Shown here: piece after piece, positions 1-8,827 of the stretch
How the letters are laid out: each line of letters begins with the position of its first letter
Position numbering within the stretch: the first letter of the stretch is position 1
Assembly (NCBI RefSeq): GCF_004682045.1
Contig: NZ_QUZT01000016.1
Location: forward strand, 1 to 64,000
Source of the DNA: Pseudomonas nabeulensis
Lineage (GTDB): Bacteria; Pseudomonadota; Gammaproteobacteria; Pseudomonadales; Pseudomonadaceae
DNA: 64,000 bases
Reading direction: 5' to 3'
Notes under the pieces: generated by a model
Told to the model about the DNA's origin: nothing
Database searches by the model: none
What the model saw: only the letters and a program-made list of their open reading frames with translations
Program-made: the position numbers and the translations under genes

Positions 1-21
1 TTAGGGCAAGCCCCCTCCCAC
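1..21. repeat. Truncated REP element at window edge
   Basis: The window opens inside a REP sequence: GGGCAAGCCCCCTCCCAC at 4-21 is identical to the right arm of the REPINs found seven more times in this window. The left arm would lie upstream of base 1. Confidence 0.8.
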
Positions 22-86
22 ATTTGCATTGTGTATGGCCTTAGAACCTCATTATTTGCATTCTGTGAGCCCCACATCAAAACCCA

Positions 87-118
87 TTGATTAATGAGGG
101 CATCTGCTCAGCTATACT
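87..118 (+). promoter_or_regulatory. Candidate sigma-70 promoter of the wsp operon
   Basis: TATACT at 113-118 is a good -10 box. Possible -35 boxes are TTGATT (87-92, long 20-nt spacer) or TTAATG (91-96, 16-nt spacer). The GTG start of wspA follows 34 nt downstream of the -10 box, after a GAGGA ribosome-binding site at 142-146. Assigned by eye. Confidence 0.4.
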
Positions 119-152
119 CCCCCGCATTTGATCGGCCCTTCGAGGAAACACT

Positions 153-1775
153 GTGAAGAACTGGACCCTGCGCCAACGGATCTTGGCTAGTTTTGCAGTC
201 ATTATCGCCATCATGCTGTTAATGGTCGTGGTCTCTTATTCACGGTTGTTGAAGATCGAATCCAGCCAGGAGTCGGTGCGGGATGACGCCGTTCCGGGCG
301 TCTACCTCAGTTCGATGATCCGCAGTGCCTGGGTCGACAGCTATTTGGAGACCATCGATATCATTGGTCTGCGTGAGGATAAAACCTTCACCAATACCGA
401 CAAGACAGACTACAAAACCTTCGAAGCGCGCATCGAACAGCAGATGGCCAACTACGAAAAAACCATCCATGGCCAGGCTGATCGCATGGAGTTCGATAAC
501 TTCAAGGCGGCACACATCACCTACAACAAGGTATTGGCCGAGTTGCTGGACCGTGTGGAAAACAACGACCTGCCGGCCGCGCGCGTCTTGCTGGAAGAGC
601 AATTGACGCCGATCTGGACCGAAGGCCGCATGAAGCTCAATGACATCATCACCGAAAACAAAAGCGTGTCGGACCGTGCCACCGCCGCCATCGACGACGC
701 GGTCGCTGCCGCGAAAGTCAGCATGTTCGTGTCGTTGGCAGTGGCGATCCTGGCGGCCGGCTTGTGCGGCCTGCTGTTGATGCGCGCAATCATGGCGCCG
801 ATGCAGCGCATCGTCGAAATCCTCGAAACCATGCGCGACGGCGACCTGAGCAAGCGCCTGAACCTGGAACGCAAGGACGAATTCAACGCGGTAGAAACCG
901 GCTTCAACGACATGATGACCGAGCTGACCGCCCTGGTGTCCCAGGCGCAGCGCTCGTCGGTGCAGGTCACCACCTCGGTCACCGAAATTGCCGCGACTTC
1001 CAAGCAACAACAAGCCACTGCCACCGAGACCGCGGCGACGACCACCGAGATCGGCGCCACTTCCCGCGAAATCGCCGCCACGTCCAAGGACCTGGTGCGC
1101 ACCATGACCGAAGTGTCCACCGCCGCCGATCAGGCCTCGGTGGCCGCCGGTTCCGGCCAGCAAGGCCTGGCGCGTATGGAAGAAACCATGCATTCGGTGA
1201 TGGGTGCTGCGGACCTGGTGAACGCCAAGCTGGCGATCCTCAATGAGAAGGCCGGCAACATCAACCAAGTGGTGGTGACCATCGTCAAGGTCGCCGACCA
1301 GACCAACCTGCTCTCGCTCAACGCGGCGATTGAGGCCGAGAAGGCCGGCGAATACGGGCGCGGCTTTGCCGTGGTCGCCACCGAAGTGCGTCGCCTCGCC
1401 GACCAGACCGCCGTGGCGACCTACGACATCGAGCAGATGGTGCGTGAGATCCAGTCGGCGGTGTCTGCCGGCGTGATGGGCATGGACAAGTTCTCCGAGG
1501 AAGTGCGCCGGGGCATGTTCGAGGTGCAGCAAGTGGGCGAGCAACTGTCGCAGATCATCCATCAGGTTCAGGCCCTGGCGCCGCGGGTGTTGATGGTCAA
1601 CGAAGGCATGCAGGCCCAGGCCACTGGCGCCGAGCAGATCAACCACGCGCTGGTGCAATTGGGCGATGCCAGCAGCCAGACCGTGGAGTCCCTGCGCCAG
1701 GCCAGCTTTGCCATTGATGAATTAAGCCAGGTTGCGGTCGGTCTGCGCAGCGGCGTGTCGCGTTTCAAAGTCTGA
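153..1775 (+). CDS. wspA: WspA, methyl-accepting chemoreceptor of the Wsp surface-sensing system
   Basis: Inner-membrane receptor that controls the WspE kinase and so c-di-GMP output. The 540-residue protein has TM1 at about residues 9-31, a periplasmic domain to about 187, TM2 at about 188-211, a HAMP domain after it, and a long cytoplasmic signalling coiled coil. The hairpin tip is clear ([20 protein letters not shown], around residue 390), a slightly divergent form of the usual NLLALNAAIEAARAGE. It starts with GTG, chosen because GAGGA lies 6 nt upstream and the hydrophobic N-terminus follows at once. It is the first gene of the operon; its TGA overlaps the ATG of wspB (TGATG). In P. aeruginosa and SBW25 WspA responds to surface contact and is methylated by WspC and demethylated by WspF; that is family knowledge. 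Confidence 0.95.
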   Translation: MKNWTLRQRILASFAVIIAIMLLMVVVSYSRLLKIESSQESVRDDAVPGVYLSSMIRSAWVDSYLETIDIIGLREDKTFTNTDKTDYKTFEARIEQQMANYEKTIHGQADRMEFDNFKAAHITYNKVLAELLDRVENNDLPAARVLLEEQLTPIWTEGRMKLNDIITENKSVSDRATAAIDDAVAAAKVSMFVSLAVAILAAGLCGLLLMRAIMAPMQRIVEILETMRDGDLSKRLNLERKDEFNAVETGFNDMMTELTALVSQAQRSSVQVTTSVTEIAATSKQQQATATETAATTTEIGATSREIAATSKDLVRTMTEVSTAADQASVAAGSGQQGLARMEETMHSVMGAADLVNAKLAILNEKAGNINQVVVTIVKVADQTNLLSLNAAIEAEKAGEYGRGFAVVATEVRRLADQTAVATYDIEQMVREIQSAVSAGVMGMDKFSEEVRRGMFEVQQVGEQLSQIIHQVQALAPRVLMVNEGMQAQATGAEQINHALVQLGDASSQTVESLRQASFAIDELSQVAVGLRSGVSRFKV

Positions 1776-2287
1776 TGAGCGACCTCGCGGCTAAACGCGG
1801 TGCCGTTCCGGCAGCGAAAAAGGCGTTGTTCCTGGTGTTCCATATCGGCCAGGAACGTTACGCCCTCAAGGCTACGGAAGTGGCCGAGGTGCTGCCGCGC
1901 CTGCCGCTCAAACCCATCGCCCATGCGCCGGGTTGGGTGGCGGGCATCTTTGCCCATCGCGGGGCGCTGGTGCCGGTCATCGACCTGAGTGCGCTGACCT
2001 TTGGCACACCGGCCCAGGCTCGTACCAGTACACGCCTGGTGCTGGTCAGTTATCAGCCAGAACCCTGGATCGAATCGCGTTGGCTGGGGTTGATCCTCGA
2101 ACAGGCCACCGACACCCTGCGTTGCGACCCGGCGGAGTTCCAGCCCTACGGCCTGGACAACCGCCAGGCTCGCTACCTGGGACCGGTGCGTGAAGATGCC
2201 CTGGGCTTGATGCAATGGATCGGCGTCAACGACCTGCTGACCGACGACGTTCGCGCCCTGTTGTTTTCCGCCGAGTTGAGCGCATGA
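1775..2287 (+). CDS. wspB: WspB, CheW-like coupling protein
   Basis: A 170-residue single CheW-domain protein expected to couple WspA to the WspE kinase. The CheW fold is recognisable from FHIGQERYALKATEVAEVLP near residue 25 and the HAPGWVAGIFAHRGALVPVIDL segment around residues 52-72. The start overlaps the wspA stop (TGATG) and the stop overlaps the wspC start (ATGA), so translation of the three genes is probably coupled. WspB and WspD are the two CheW paralogues of this pathway. The assignment rests on operon position as well as on the domain. Confidence 0.93.
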   Translation: MSDLAAKRGAVPAAKKALFLVFHIGQERYALKATEVAEVLPRLPLKPIAHAPGWVAGIFAHRGALVPVIDLSALTFGTPAQARTSTRLVLVSYQPEPWIESRWLGLILEQATDTLRCDPAEFQPYGLDNRQARYLGPVREDALGLMQWIGVNDLLTDDVRALLFSAELSA

Positions 2288-3543
2288 GCAACGACCCGCG
2301 GTTCTTTGCCTTCCTTAAAGAACGTATCGGCCTGGACGTCGCCTCGGTGGGCGAAGCCATCATCGAGCGTGCGGTGCGCCAGCGTACCCAGGCCGTGCAG
2401 GCGCAAACGGCCGCCGAATACTGGCAACATCTGCAAAGCTCCCACGATGAGCAGCAAGCGCTGATCGAAGCGGTGATCGTCCCCGAGACCTGGTTTTTCC
2501 GTTACCCGGAGTCCTTCGCGACCCTGGCGCGGCTGGCCAAGGCGCGTCTGGCCGAGATCAAGCAGATGCGTGCTCTGCGCATCCTCAGCCTGCCATGTTC
2601 TACCGGCGAAGAACCCTATTCGATTGCGATGGCGCTGCTGGACGCCGGTTTGGCGCCGCATCAATTCAAGGTGCAGGGCATGGACGTCAGCCCGTTGTCG
2701 GTGGAGCGTGCCTGCCGTGGGGTGTACGGCAAAAACTCCTTTCGCGGCGGCGAGCTGAGTTTTCGTGACCGCCACTTCACCGAATATGGCGACGGTTACC
2801 ACATCGCCGACCGCGTGCGCGAACAAGTGCGCCTGCAAGTCGGCAACCTGCTCGATCCGGCGCTGTTGGCCAATGAGTCGAGCTATGACTTTGTGTTCTG
2901 TCGCAACCTGCTGATCTATTTCGATCAGCCAACCCAGAAGCAAGTGTTCGATGTGCTCAAGGGCCTGACCCATGTGGACGGCGTGCTGTTTATCGGCCCC
3001 GCCGAAGGCAGCCTGCTGGGGCGCCACGGCATGCGTTCGATTGGCGTGCCTCAGTCGTTTGCATTCAGCCGGCATGCCGAACCGGCCAAGCCGGAACCGC
3101 TGCCGGTGTTTATACCGGCGCCCCTGCCGCCACGCAGTGCTGCACCGATTCCGGCCAAGCCGCGACCGTTCAGCACCGTCAGCGCCCAGGTGGTGCCGAT
3201 CAAGGCGCCGGCGTCGGATGCCGATACCTTGTTGAGTCGGATCGCCACGCTCGCCAACGAAGGCAAGAGCGCCGAGGCCCGTGCAGCCTGTGAACAATAT
3301 TTGAACAACCACCCGCCGGCCGCCCAAGTGTTCTATTGGCTGGGGCTGCTCAGCGATGTGGCCGGCAGCGCCCTGGAGGCCCAGGGGTTTTACCGCAAAG
3401 CCTTGTACCTGGAACCGCAGCACCCGCAGGCCTTGATGCACCTGGCCGCGTTGCTCGAGTCCCAGGGCGACACGGCGGGGGCGCGTCGCTTGCAGGCGCG
3501 GGCCGCACGTAGCGAGCGAGCTGACAGTGAGCCTAAACGATGA
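2284..3543 (+). CDS. wspC: WspC, CheR-type methyltransferase with TPR tail
   Basis: S-adenosylmethionine-dependent methyltransferase that methylates glutamates of WspA and sets receptor adaptation. The 419-residue protein has an N-terminal CheR domain (about 1-270) with the SAM-binding LSLPCSTGEEPYSIAMALLD stretch and the downstream FVFCRNLLIYFD motif. A Pro/Ala-rich linker (about 275-310) follows, then a C-terminal TPR region (about 320-410). The start is the ATG in the ATGA overlap with wspB; a longer frame exists upstream but lies inside wspB and has no ribosome-binding site. The stop overlaps wspD (ATGA). Confidence 0.94.
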   Translation: MSNDPRFFAFLKERIGLDVASVGEAIIERAVRQRTQAVQAQTAAEYWQHLQSSHDEQQALIEAVIVPETWFFRYPESFATLARLAKARLAEIKQMRALRILSLPCSTGEEPYSIAMALLDAGLAPHQFKVQGMDVSPLSVERACRGVYGKNSFRGGELSFRDRHFTEYGDGYHIADRVREQVRLQVGNLLDPALLANESSYDFVFCRNLLIYFDQPTQKQVFDVLKGLTHVDGVLFIGPAEGSLLGRHGMRSIGVPQSFAFSRHAEPAKPEPLPVFIPAPLPPRSAAPIPAKPRPFSTVSAQVVPIKAPASDADTLLSRIATLANEGKSAEARAACEQYLNNHPPAAQVFYWLGLLSDVAGSALEAQGFYRKALYLEPQHPQALMHLAALLESQGDTAGARRLQARAARSERADSEPKR

Positions 3544-4241
3544 GTAGCCCGGACGTGCTCGACACCGCAGGCCTGGACCTGACCCTGACGGATACCCAAG
3601 CCATCGATGACTGCTGGAACCGCATCGGCATCCATGGCGACAAGTCCTGCCCGTTATTGGCAGACCATATCCACTGCCGCAATTGCTCGGTGTATTCCGC
3701 CGCTGCCACGCGCCTGCTGGACCGCTACGCGTTGCAGCAGGACGACCGGCGCCCACAGTCCGCCGCCGAAATCAGCGAGGACGTGGCCACCCGTTCGTTG
3801 CTGATGTTCCGTCTTGGCGAAGAATGGCTGGGCATCGCGACCCGCTGCCTGGTGGAAGTCGCTCCGCTGCAACCGATCCATTCCCTGCCGCACCAACGCT
3901 CCCGTGCCTTGCTCGGCGTGGCCAATGTGCGCGGTGCGCTGGTGGCCTGCCTGTCGCTGGTGGAGTTGCTTGGGCTGGACGCCACCAGCAACGGCGCCAC
4001 CGGCGGGCGCATCATGCCGCGCATGCTGATCATCGCGGCCCAGGATGGCCCGGTGGTGGTGCCGGTGGATGAGGTTGATGGCATTCATGCCATTGATGAG
4101 CGGACCCTGACGGCGGCTTCGGCCTCTGGCACCCAGGCCAGTGCGCGTTTCACCCAAGGTGTGTTGCAGTGGAAAGGCCGCAGCCTGCGTTGGCTGGACG
4201 AGGCGCAATTGTTGTCCGCCGTGACCCGGAGCCTTACATGA
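3540..4241 (+). CDS. wspD: WspD, CheW-like coupling protein with N-terminal cysteine cluster
   Basis: Second CheW-type adaptor of the Wsp complex, 233 residues. The CheW domain occupies about residues 80-225 (FRLGEEWLGIATRCLVEVAP onward). Unlike WspB it carries an extra N-terminal segment of about 75 residues with four closely placed cysteines, C25, C37, C46 and C49 (DDCWN...DKSCP...HCRNC), which looks like a metal- or redox-binding site. The gene overlaps both neighbours by 4 nt (ATGA). Its role as a coupling protein is inferred from family and position; the function of the cysteine cluster is unknown to me. Confidence 0.92.
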   Translation: MSSPDVLDTAGLDLTLTDTQAIDDCWNRIGIHGDKSCPLLADHIHCRNCSVYSAAATRLLDRYALQQDDRRPQSAAEISEDVATRSLLMFRLGEEWLGIATRCLVEVAPLQPIHSLPHQRSRALLGVANVRGALVACLSLVELLGLDATSNGATGGRIMPRMLIIAAQDGPVVVPVDEVDGIHAIDERTLTAASASGTQASARFTQGVLQWKGRSLRWLDEAQLLSAVTRSLT

Positions 4242-6514
4242 CCCCCGACCAGATGCGCGATGCGTCGCTGCTGGAACTGTTCAGCCTGGAAGCCGACGCG
4301 CAGACCCAGGTCCTCAGCGCGGGGTTGCTGGCCCTGGAGCGCAACCCGACCCAGGCCGACCAGCTGGAAGCCTGCATGCGCGCCGCCCATTCCCTCAAGG
4401 GCGCGGCGCGTATCGTCGGCGTGGACGCGGGTGTCAGCGTGTCCCATGTGATGGAAGATTGCCTGGTCAGCGCCCAGGAAGGCCGCCTGTACCTGCAACC
4501 CGAGCATATCGACGCGCTGCTGCAAGGCACCGACCTGCTGATGCGCATCGCCACCCCCGGCAATGACGTGGGCCCGGCGGATATCGAGGCGTATGTGGCG
4601 TTGATGGAGCGTTTGCTTGATCCGTCCCAGGCGCCGGTTGCCAAAGTCACGCCGCCACCTGCGCCCGAGCCCGCACCTATCGTTGAAGAGCTGCCGCCTG
4701 AGCCCGAACCCGCGCCGCCGGTGACCGCTGAGCCGGTGCGCCAGAACAAACGCATGACCGAAGGCGGCGAGCGCGTGCTGCGGGTGACCGCCGAGCGCTT
4801 GAACAGCCTGTTGGACCTGTCCAGCAAATCCCTGGTGGAAACCCAGCGGCTCAAGCCGTACCTCGCCAGCATGCAGCGCCTCAAACGTATCCAGAGCCAA
4901 GGTGCACGGGCCCTGGATACCCTGGACGGCCAGCTCAAGACCCTGGACTTGAACCTTGAAGCCCAGGAAGCCCTGGCCGATACCCGTCGCCTGCTCAGCG
5001 AGGCCCAGGCCCTGCTGGCGGAAAAAACCGCCGAGCTGGACGAGTTTGGTTGGCAGGCCGGGCAACGTGCCCAAGTGCTCTACGACACCGCGCTGGCGTG
5101 CCGCATGCGCCCGTTTGCCGACGTGCTGGCGGGGCAGGTGCGCATGGTCCGTGACCTCGGCCGTAGCCTGGGCAAGCAAGTGCGCCTGGAGATTGAGGGC
5201 GAAAAGACCCAGGTCGACCGCGACGTGCTGGAAAAGCTCGAAGCGCCGCTCACTCACTTATTGCGCAATGCCGTCGACCACGGCATCGAAATGCCCGAGC
5301 AACGCATACTCGCGGGCAAACCCGCCGAGGGCGTGATTCGGCTGCGCGCGTCCCATCAGGCCGGCTTGCTGGTGCTGGAACTGAGCGACGACGGCAATGG
5401 CGTCGACCTGGAGCGCCTGCGCGGCAGCATCGTCGACCGGCATCTTTCGCCGTTGGAAACCGCCCAGCGCCTGAGCGAAGAAGAGCTGCTGACATTCCTG
5501 TTCCTGCCGGGTTTCAGCCTGCGGGACAAGGTCACCGAAGTGTCCGGGCGCGGTGTCGGCCTGGATGCGGTGCAACACATGGTGCGCCAACTGCGCGGCG
5601 CGGTGGTGCTGGAGCAGACGGCGGGGCAGGGCAGTCGGTTCCACCTGGAAGTACCGTTGACCTTGTCGGTGGTCCGCAGCCTGGTGGTGGAAGTGGGCGA
5701 AGAAGCCTATGCCTTCCCGCTGGCGCACATTGAACGCATGTGCGACTTGGCGCCGGACGACATCGTGCAACTGGAAGGCCGCCAGCATTTCTGGCACGAA
5801 GGCCGGCATGTCGGGCTGGTCGCGGCGAGCCAATTGTTGCAACGTCCGCCTGGGCAGAATAACGAAGAGACCTTGAAAGTCGTGGTGATCCGCGAGCGCG
5901 ATGCCGTGTACGGGATTGCCGTGGAGCGCTTTATCGGCGAGCGCACCCTGGTGGTATTGCCGCTGGATGATCGCTTGGGCAAGGTCCAGGACATTTCCGC
6001 CGGCGCCTTGCTCGATGATGGCTCGGTGGTGTTGATCGTTGACGTGGAAGACATGCTGCGTTCGGTGGACAAACTGCTGAACACCGGCCGCCTGGAACGC
6101 ATCGCCCGGCGCAGCCAGCAAGCCACCGAAGCGCCGCGTAAGCGGGTGCTGGTGGTGGATGACTCCCTCACCGTGCGTGAACTGCAACGCAAATTGTTAC
6201 TTAATCGCGGTTATGAAGTGGCGGTGGCGGTCGATGGCATGGACGGCTGGAACGCCTTGCGTTCCGAAGACTTCGACCTGCTGATCACTGATATTGATAT
6301 GCCTCGTATGGACGGTATTGAATTGGTCACATTGTTGCGCCGAGACAGTCGCCTGCAATCGTTGCCGGTGATGGTGGTGTCCTATAAAGACCGTGAAGAA
6401 GACCGACGCCGTGGACTGGACGCCGGCGCCGACTATTATTTAGCCAAAGCCAGTTTCCATGATGACGCCCTGCTGGACGCCGTGGTGGAGCTGATTGGAG
6501 GCGCGCGGGCATGA
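4238..6514 (+). CDS. wspE: WspE, hybrid CheA-type histidine kinase with receiver domain
   Basis: Central kinase of the pathway; it phosphorylates the receiver domains of WspR and WspF. In this 758-residue protein the HPt domain is N-terminal, with phospho-accepting His51 in AAHSLKGAARIV. A Pro/Glu-rich linker (about 135-170) follows. The kinase core shows the N box (LLRNAVDHGIE), the G1 box (DDGNGVD) and GRGVGLDAV, then a CheW-like regulatory domain. A C-terminal receiver begins at VLVVDDSLTVRE and has its acceptor aspartate in ITDIDMPRMDG. The start is the ATG in the ATGA overlap with wspD; the frame continues upstream only inside wspD. The stop overlaps wspF (ATGA). Confidence 0.95.
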   Translation: MTPDQMRDASLLELFSLEADAQTQVLSAGLLALERNPTQADQLEACMRAAHSLKGAARIVGVDAGVSVSHVMEDCLVSAQEGRLYLQPEHIDALLQGTDLLMRIATPGNDVGPADIEAYVALMERLLDPSQAPVAKVTPPPAPEPAPIVEELPPEPEPAPPVTAEPVRQNKRMTEGGERVLRVTAERLNSLLDLSSKSLVETQRLKPYLASMQRLKRIQSQGARALDTLDGQLKTLDLNLEAQEALADTRRLLSEAQALLAEKTAELDEFGWQAGQRAQVLYDTALACRMRPFADVLAGQVRMVRDLGRSLGKQVRLEIEGEKTQVDRDVLEKLEAPLTHLLRNAVDHGIEMPEQRILAGKPAEGVIRLRASHQAGLLVLELSDDGNGVDLERLRGSIVDRHLSPLETAQRLSEEELLTFLFLPGFSLRDKVTEVSGRGVGLDAVQHMVRQLRGAVVLEQTAGQGSRFHLEVPLTLSVVRSLVVEVGEEAYAFPLAHIERMCDLAPDDIVQLEGRQHFWHEGRHVGLVAASQLLQRPPGQNNEETLKVVVIRERDAVYGIAVERFIGERTLVVLPLDDRLGKVQDISAGALLDDGSVVLIVDVEDMLRSVDKLLNTGRLERIARRSQQATEAPRKRVLVVDDSLTVRELQRKLLLNRGYEVAVAVDGMDGWNALRSEDFDLLITDIDMPRMDGIELVTLLRRDSRLQSLPVMVVSYKDREEDRRRGLDAGADYYLAKASFHDDALLDAVVELIGGARA

Positions 6515-7521
6515 GAATTGCGATCGTCAATGATATGCCCCTGGCGGTCGAGGCCCTGCGCCGTGCCTTGAGCTTCGAGCCCGCCCACGAAGTGGTGTGG
6601 GTGGCCAGTAATGGCCTGGAGGCAGTGCAGCGATGCGCCGAACTCACGCCGGACCTGATCCTGATGGACCTGATCATGCCGGTGATGGACGGCGTGGAAG
6701 CCACGCGCCAGATCATGGCGCAGACGCCGTGTGCCATCGTCATCGTGACCGTCGACCGCCAGGCCAACGTCAGTCGCGTGTTCGAAGCCATGGGCCATGG
6801 CGCCCTGGATGTGGTGGATACACCCACATTGGGCGTGGGCAATCCCAAGGACGCGGCGGCGCCGCTGTTGCGCAAGATCCTCAATATCGGTTGGCTGATC
6901 GGCCAGCGCGGCAGCCGCGTACGGGCTGAGGCCGCACCGCCGCGTATCACCGGCAAGCGTGAGAGCCTGGTGGCCATTGGTTCTTCCGCAGGCGGCCCGG
7001 CTGCCCTGGAAATCCTGCTCAAGGGCTTGCCCCGGGACTTTCCCGCCGCCATTGTGCTGGTGCAGCATGTGGACCAGGTGTTCGCCGCCGGCATGGCCGA
7101 GTGGCTGAGCAGCGCCTCGGGCCTACCGGTGCGCCTGGCCCGCGAAGGTGAGCCGCCACAAAGCGGCGTGGTGCTGCTGGCGGGCACTAACCACCATATC
7201 CGGTTACTGAAAAACGGCACCCTGGCCTATACCGCAGAGCCGGTAAACGAGATTTACCGGCCTTCGATCGACGTATTTTTCGAAAGCGTGGCCAGCCACT
7301 GGAACGGTGACGCCGTCGGCGTGCTGCTGACCGGCATGGGCCGCGACGGGGCCCAGGGCCTGAAGTTGCTACGTGAACAAGGTTATTTGACCATCGCCCA
7401 GGATCAGCAAAGCTCGGCGGTGTATGGCATGCCCAAAGCGGCGGCGGCGATTGATGCTGCTGTTGAAATTCGCCCATTGGATAGAATTGCGCCCCGACTG
7501 CTGGAGGTGTTTGCAAAATGA
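6511..7521 (+). CDS. wspF: WspF, CheB-type receptor methylesterase
   Basis: Removes methyl groups from WspA and so damps WspE signalling. The 336-residue protein has a receiver domain at residues 1-120, with acceptor Asp53 in LILMDLIMPVMDG. The C-terminal methylesterase domain shows the serine motif IGSSAGGP, the histidine segment LVQHVDQ and the aspartate region LLTGMGRDGA. Loss of WspF function is the classic route to wrinkly-spreader morphotypes in SBW25 because WspR then stays phosphorylated; that is established knowledge. This copy is intact. The gene overlaps wspE by 4 nt, and a 51-nt gap separates it from wspR. Confidence 0.95.
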   Translation: MRIAIVNDMPLAVEALRRALSFEPAHEVVWVASNGLEAVQRCAELTPDLILMDLIMPVMDGVEATRQIMAQTPCAIVIVTVDRQANVSRVFEAMGHGALDVVDTPTLGVGNPKDAAAPLLRKILNIGWLIGQRGSRVRAEAAPPRITGKRESLVAIGSSAGGPAALEILLKGLPRDFPAAIVLVQHVDQVFAAGMAEWLSSASGLPVRLAREGEPPQSGVVLLAGTNHHIRLLKNGTLAYTAEPVNEIYRPSIDVFFESVASHWNGDAVGVLLTGMGRDGAQGLKLLREQGYLTIAQDQQSSAVYGMPKAAAAIDAAVEIRPLDRIAPRLLEVFAK

Positions 7522-7572
7522 GCCATACCTTTTGCAGTGCTGGCTTGCTGGTAGTAATTCAGGTGACTGCAC

Positions 7573-8574
7573 ATGAATGATTTACAGATCGACGACATCA
7601 AGACCGACGAAAACGCCGCCATGGTGTTGCTGGTCGACGACCAAGCCATGATCGGCGAAGCCGTACGGCGTGGCTTGGCCCAGGAAGAAAACATCGACTT
7701 CCACTTTTGTGCCGATCCGCACCAGGCGATTGCCCAGGCCATTCGCATCAAGCCCACGGTGATCCTGCAAGACTTGGTGATGCCCGGTCTCGACGGCCTG
7801 ACCCTGGTGCGCGAATACCGCAACCACCCGGCCACGCAGAACATTCCGATCATCGTGCTTTCCACCAAGGAAGACCCGATGATCAAGAGCGCGGCGTTCG
7901 CGGCCGGGGCCAATGACTACCTGGTGAAGCTGCCGGACAATATCGAGTTGGTGGCGCGCATCCGCTATCACTCGCGCTCCTACATGACCCTGTTGCAACG
8001 GGATGCTGCCTACCGCGCACTGCGGGTCAGCCAGCAACAGCTGCTGGACACCAACCTGGTGCTGCAACGCCTGATGAACTCCGATGGCCTCACCGGGCTG
8101 TCCAACCGCCGCCACTTCGACGAATACCTGGAACTGGAATGGCGCCGCGCCATGCGCGACCAGACCCAACTGTCGCTGCTGATGATCGACGTGGACTTCT
8201 TCAAGACCTACAACGACAGCTTCGGCCACGTCGAAGGGGATGAGGCCCTGCGCAAAGTTGCTGGGGCTATCCGCGAAGCCAGCAGTCGCCCCTCGGATTT
8301 GCCGGCGCGTTACGGGGGTGAGGAGTTTGCGTTGGTGCTGCCCAACACCTCGCCGGGCGGCGCAAGGTTGGTGGCCGAGAAACTGCGCATGGCCGTAGCC
8401 GGGTTGAAAATCCCGCATATCGCGCCGAGCGAGGGTTCGCACCTGACCATCAGCATCGGTTTGTCGACCATGACGCCGCAGCTGGGCACGGATTGCCGGC
8501 AGGTGATATTGGCGGCGGACAAGGGGTTGTATACGGCCAAGCATAATGGGCGCAATCAGGTGGGGATTGAGTGA
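7573..8574 (+). CDS. wspR: WspR, receiver-GGDEF diguanylate cyclase
   Basis: Output protein of the Wsp system; makes cyclic di-GMP from two GTP when phosphorylated by WspE. It is 333 residues, the length known for SBW25 WspR. The receiver domain carries Asp67 ([12 protein letters not shown]), a helical stalk covers about residues 135-170, and the GGDEF domain has the active-site GGEEF at 248-252. The inhibitory I-site RxxD (R239-D242) lies five residues before it, so product inhibition should be intact. Unlike the other wsp genes it does not overlap its neighbour, and its ribosome-binding site is weak (GGTGA at 7562-7566). A REPIN follows the gene. Confidence 0.96.
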   Translation: MNDLQIDDIKTDENAAMVLLVDDQAMIGEAVRRGLAQEENIDFHFCADPHQAIAQAIRIKPTVILQDLVMPGLDGLTLVREYRNHPATQNIPIIVLSTKEDPMIKSAAFAAGANDYLVKLPDNIELVARIRYHSRSYMTLLQRDAAYRALRVSQQQLLDTNLVLQRLMNSDGLTGLSNRRHFDEYLELEWRRAMRDQTQLSLLMIDVDFFKTYNDSFGHVEGDEALRKVAGAIREASSRPSDLPARYGGEEFALVLPNTSPGGARLVAEKLRMAVAGLKIPHIAPSEGSHLTISIGLSTMTPQLGTDCRQVILAADKGLYTAKHNGRNQVGIE

Positions 8575-8599
8575 CCCAGAGGTCAGCGCAAATCCAACT

Positions 8600-8613
8600 G
8601 TGGGAGTGGGCTT
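8600..8613. repeat. Decayed partial REP next to a full REPIN
   Basis: GTGGGAGTGGGCTT at 8600-8613 matches the first 14 bases of the REP arm with one change (T for G) and ends where the intact REPIN starts two bases later. It looks like a remnant of an older copy. Confidence 0.5.
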
Positions 8614-8615
8614 TT

Positions 8616-8702
8616 GTGGGAGGGGGCTTGCCCCCGATAGCGGTATGTCAGCCACCTGATGTTTGGCTGACACACTGTCATCGGGGGCAAGCCCCCTCCC
8701 AC
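8616..8702. repeat. REPIN (inverted REP pair)
   Basis: Left arm GTGGGAGGGGGCTTGCCC at 8616 and right arm ending CAAGCCCCCTCCCAC at 8702 are inverted copies separated by about 40 bases that themselves hold a weaker inverted repeat. Total length is 87 bp. It lies between wspR and prfB. Confidence 0.9.
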
Positions 8703-8782
8703 ATTTGAATTTCATTGGTCTTGAGATTGCCTGCAACCCCGCCTTTTCGCCAAGCGGGCTGCCGTTTCCCCCCGTTTGCCGT

Positions 8783-8788
8783 TATACT
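8783..8788 (+). promoter_or_regulatory. Candidate -10 box for prfB-lysS
   Basis: TATACT at 8783-8788 lies 39 nt before the prfB start. A weak -35 (CTGCCG, 8759-8764) gives an 18-nt spacer. Tentative. Confidence 0.35.
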
Positions 8789-8827
8789 CGCCGGCTTTCA
8801 AAAGTTCGCCAACGAGTGCTGCCCGCC

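Noticed and set aside
240..1658. Long open frame antisense to wspA, and similar long antisense frames opposite lysS, ppc, mexK-like, ndvB-like, glnD and bamA
   Set aside because: They lie wholly opposite well-supported genes, have no ribosome-binding sites, and show the His/Gln/Gly/Arg-rich composition expected from the complement of G+C-rich coding DNA.
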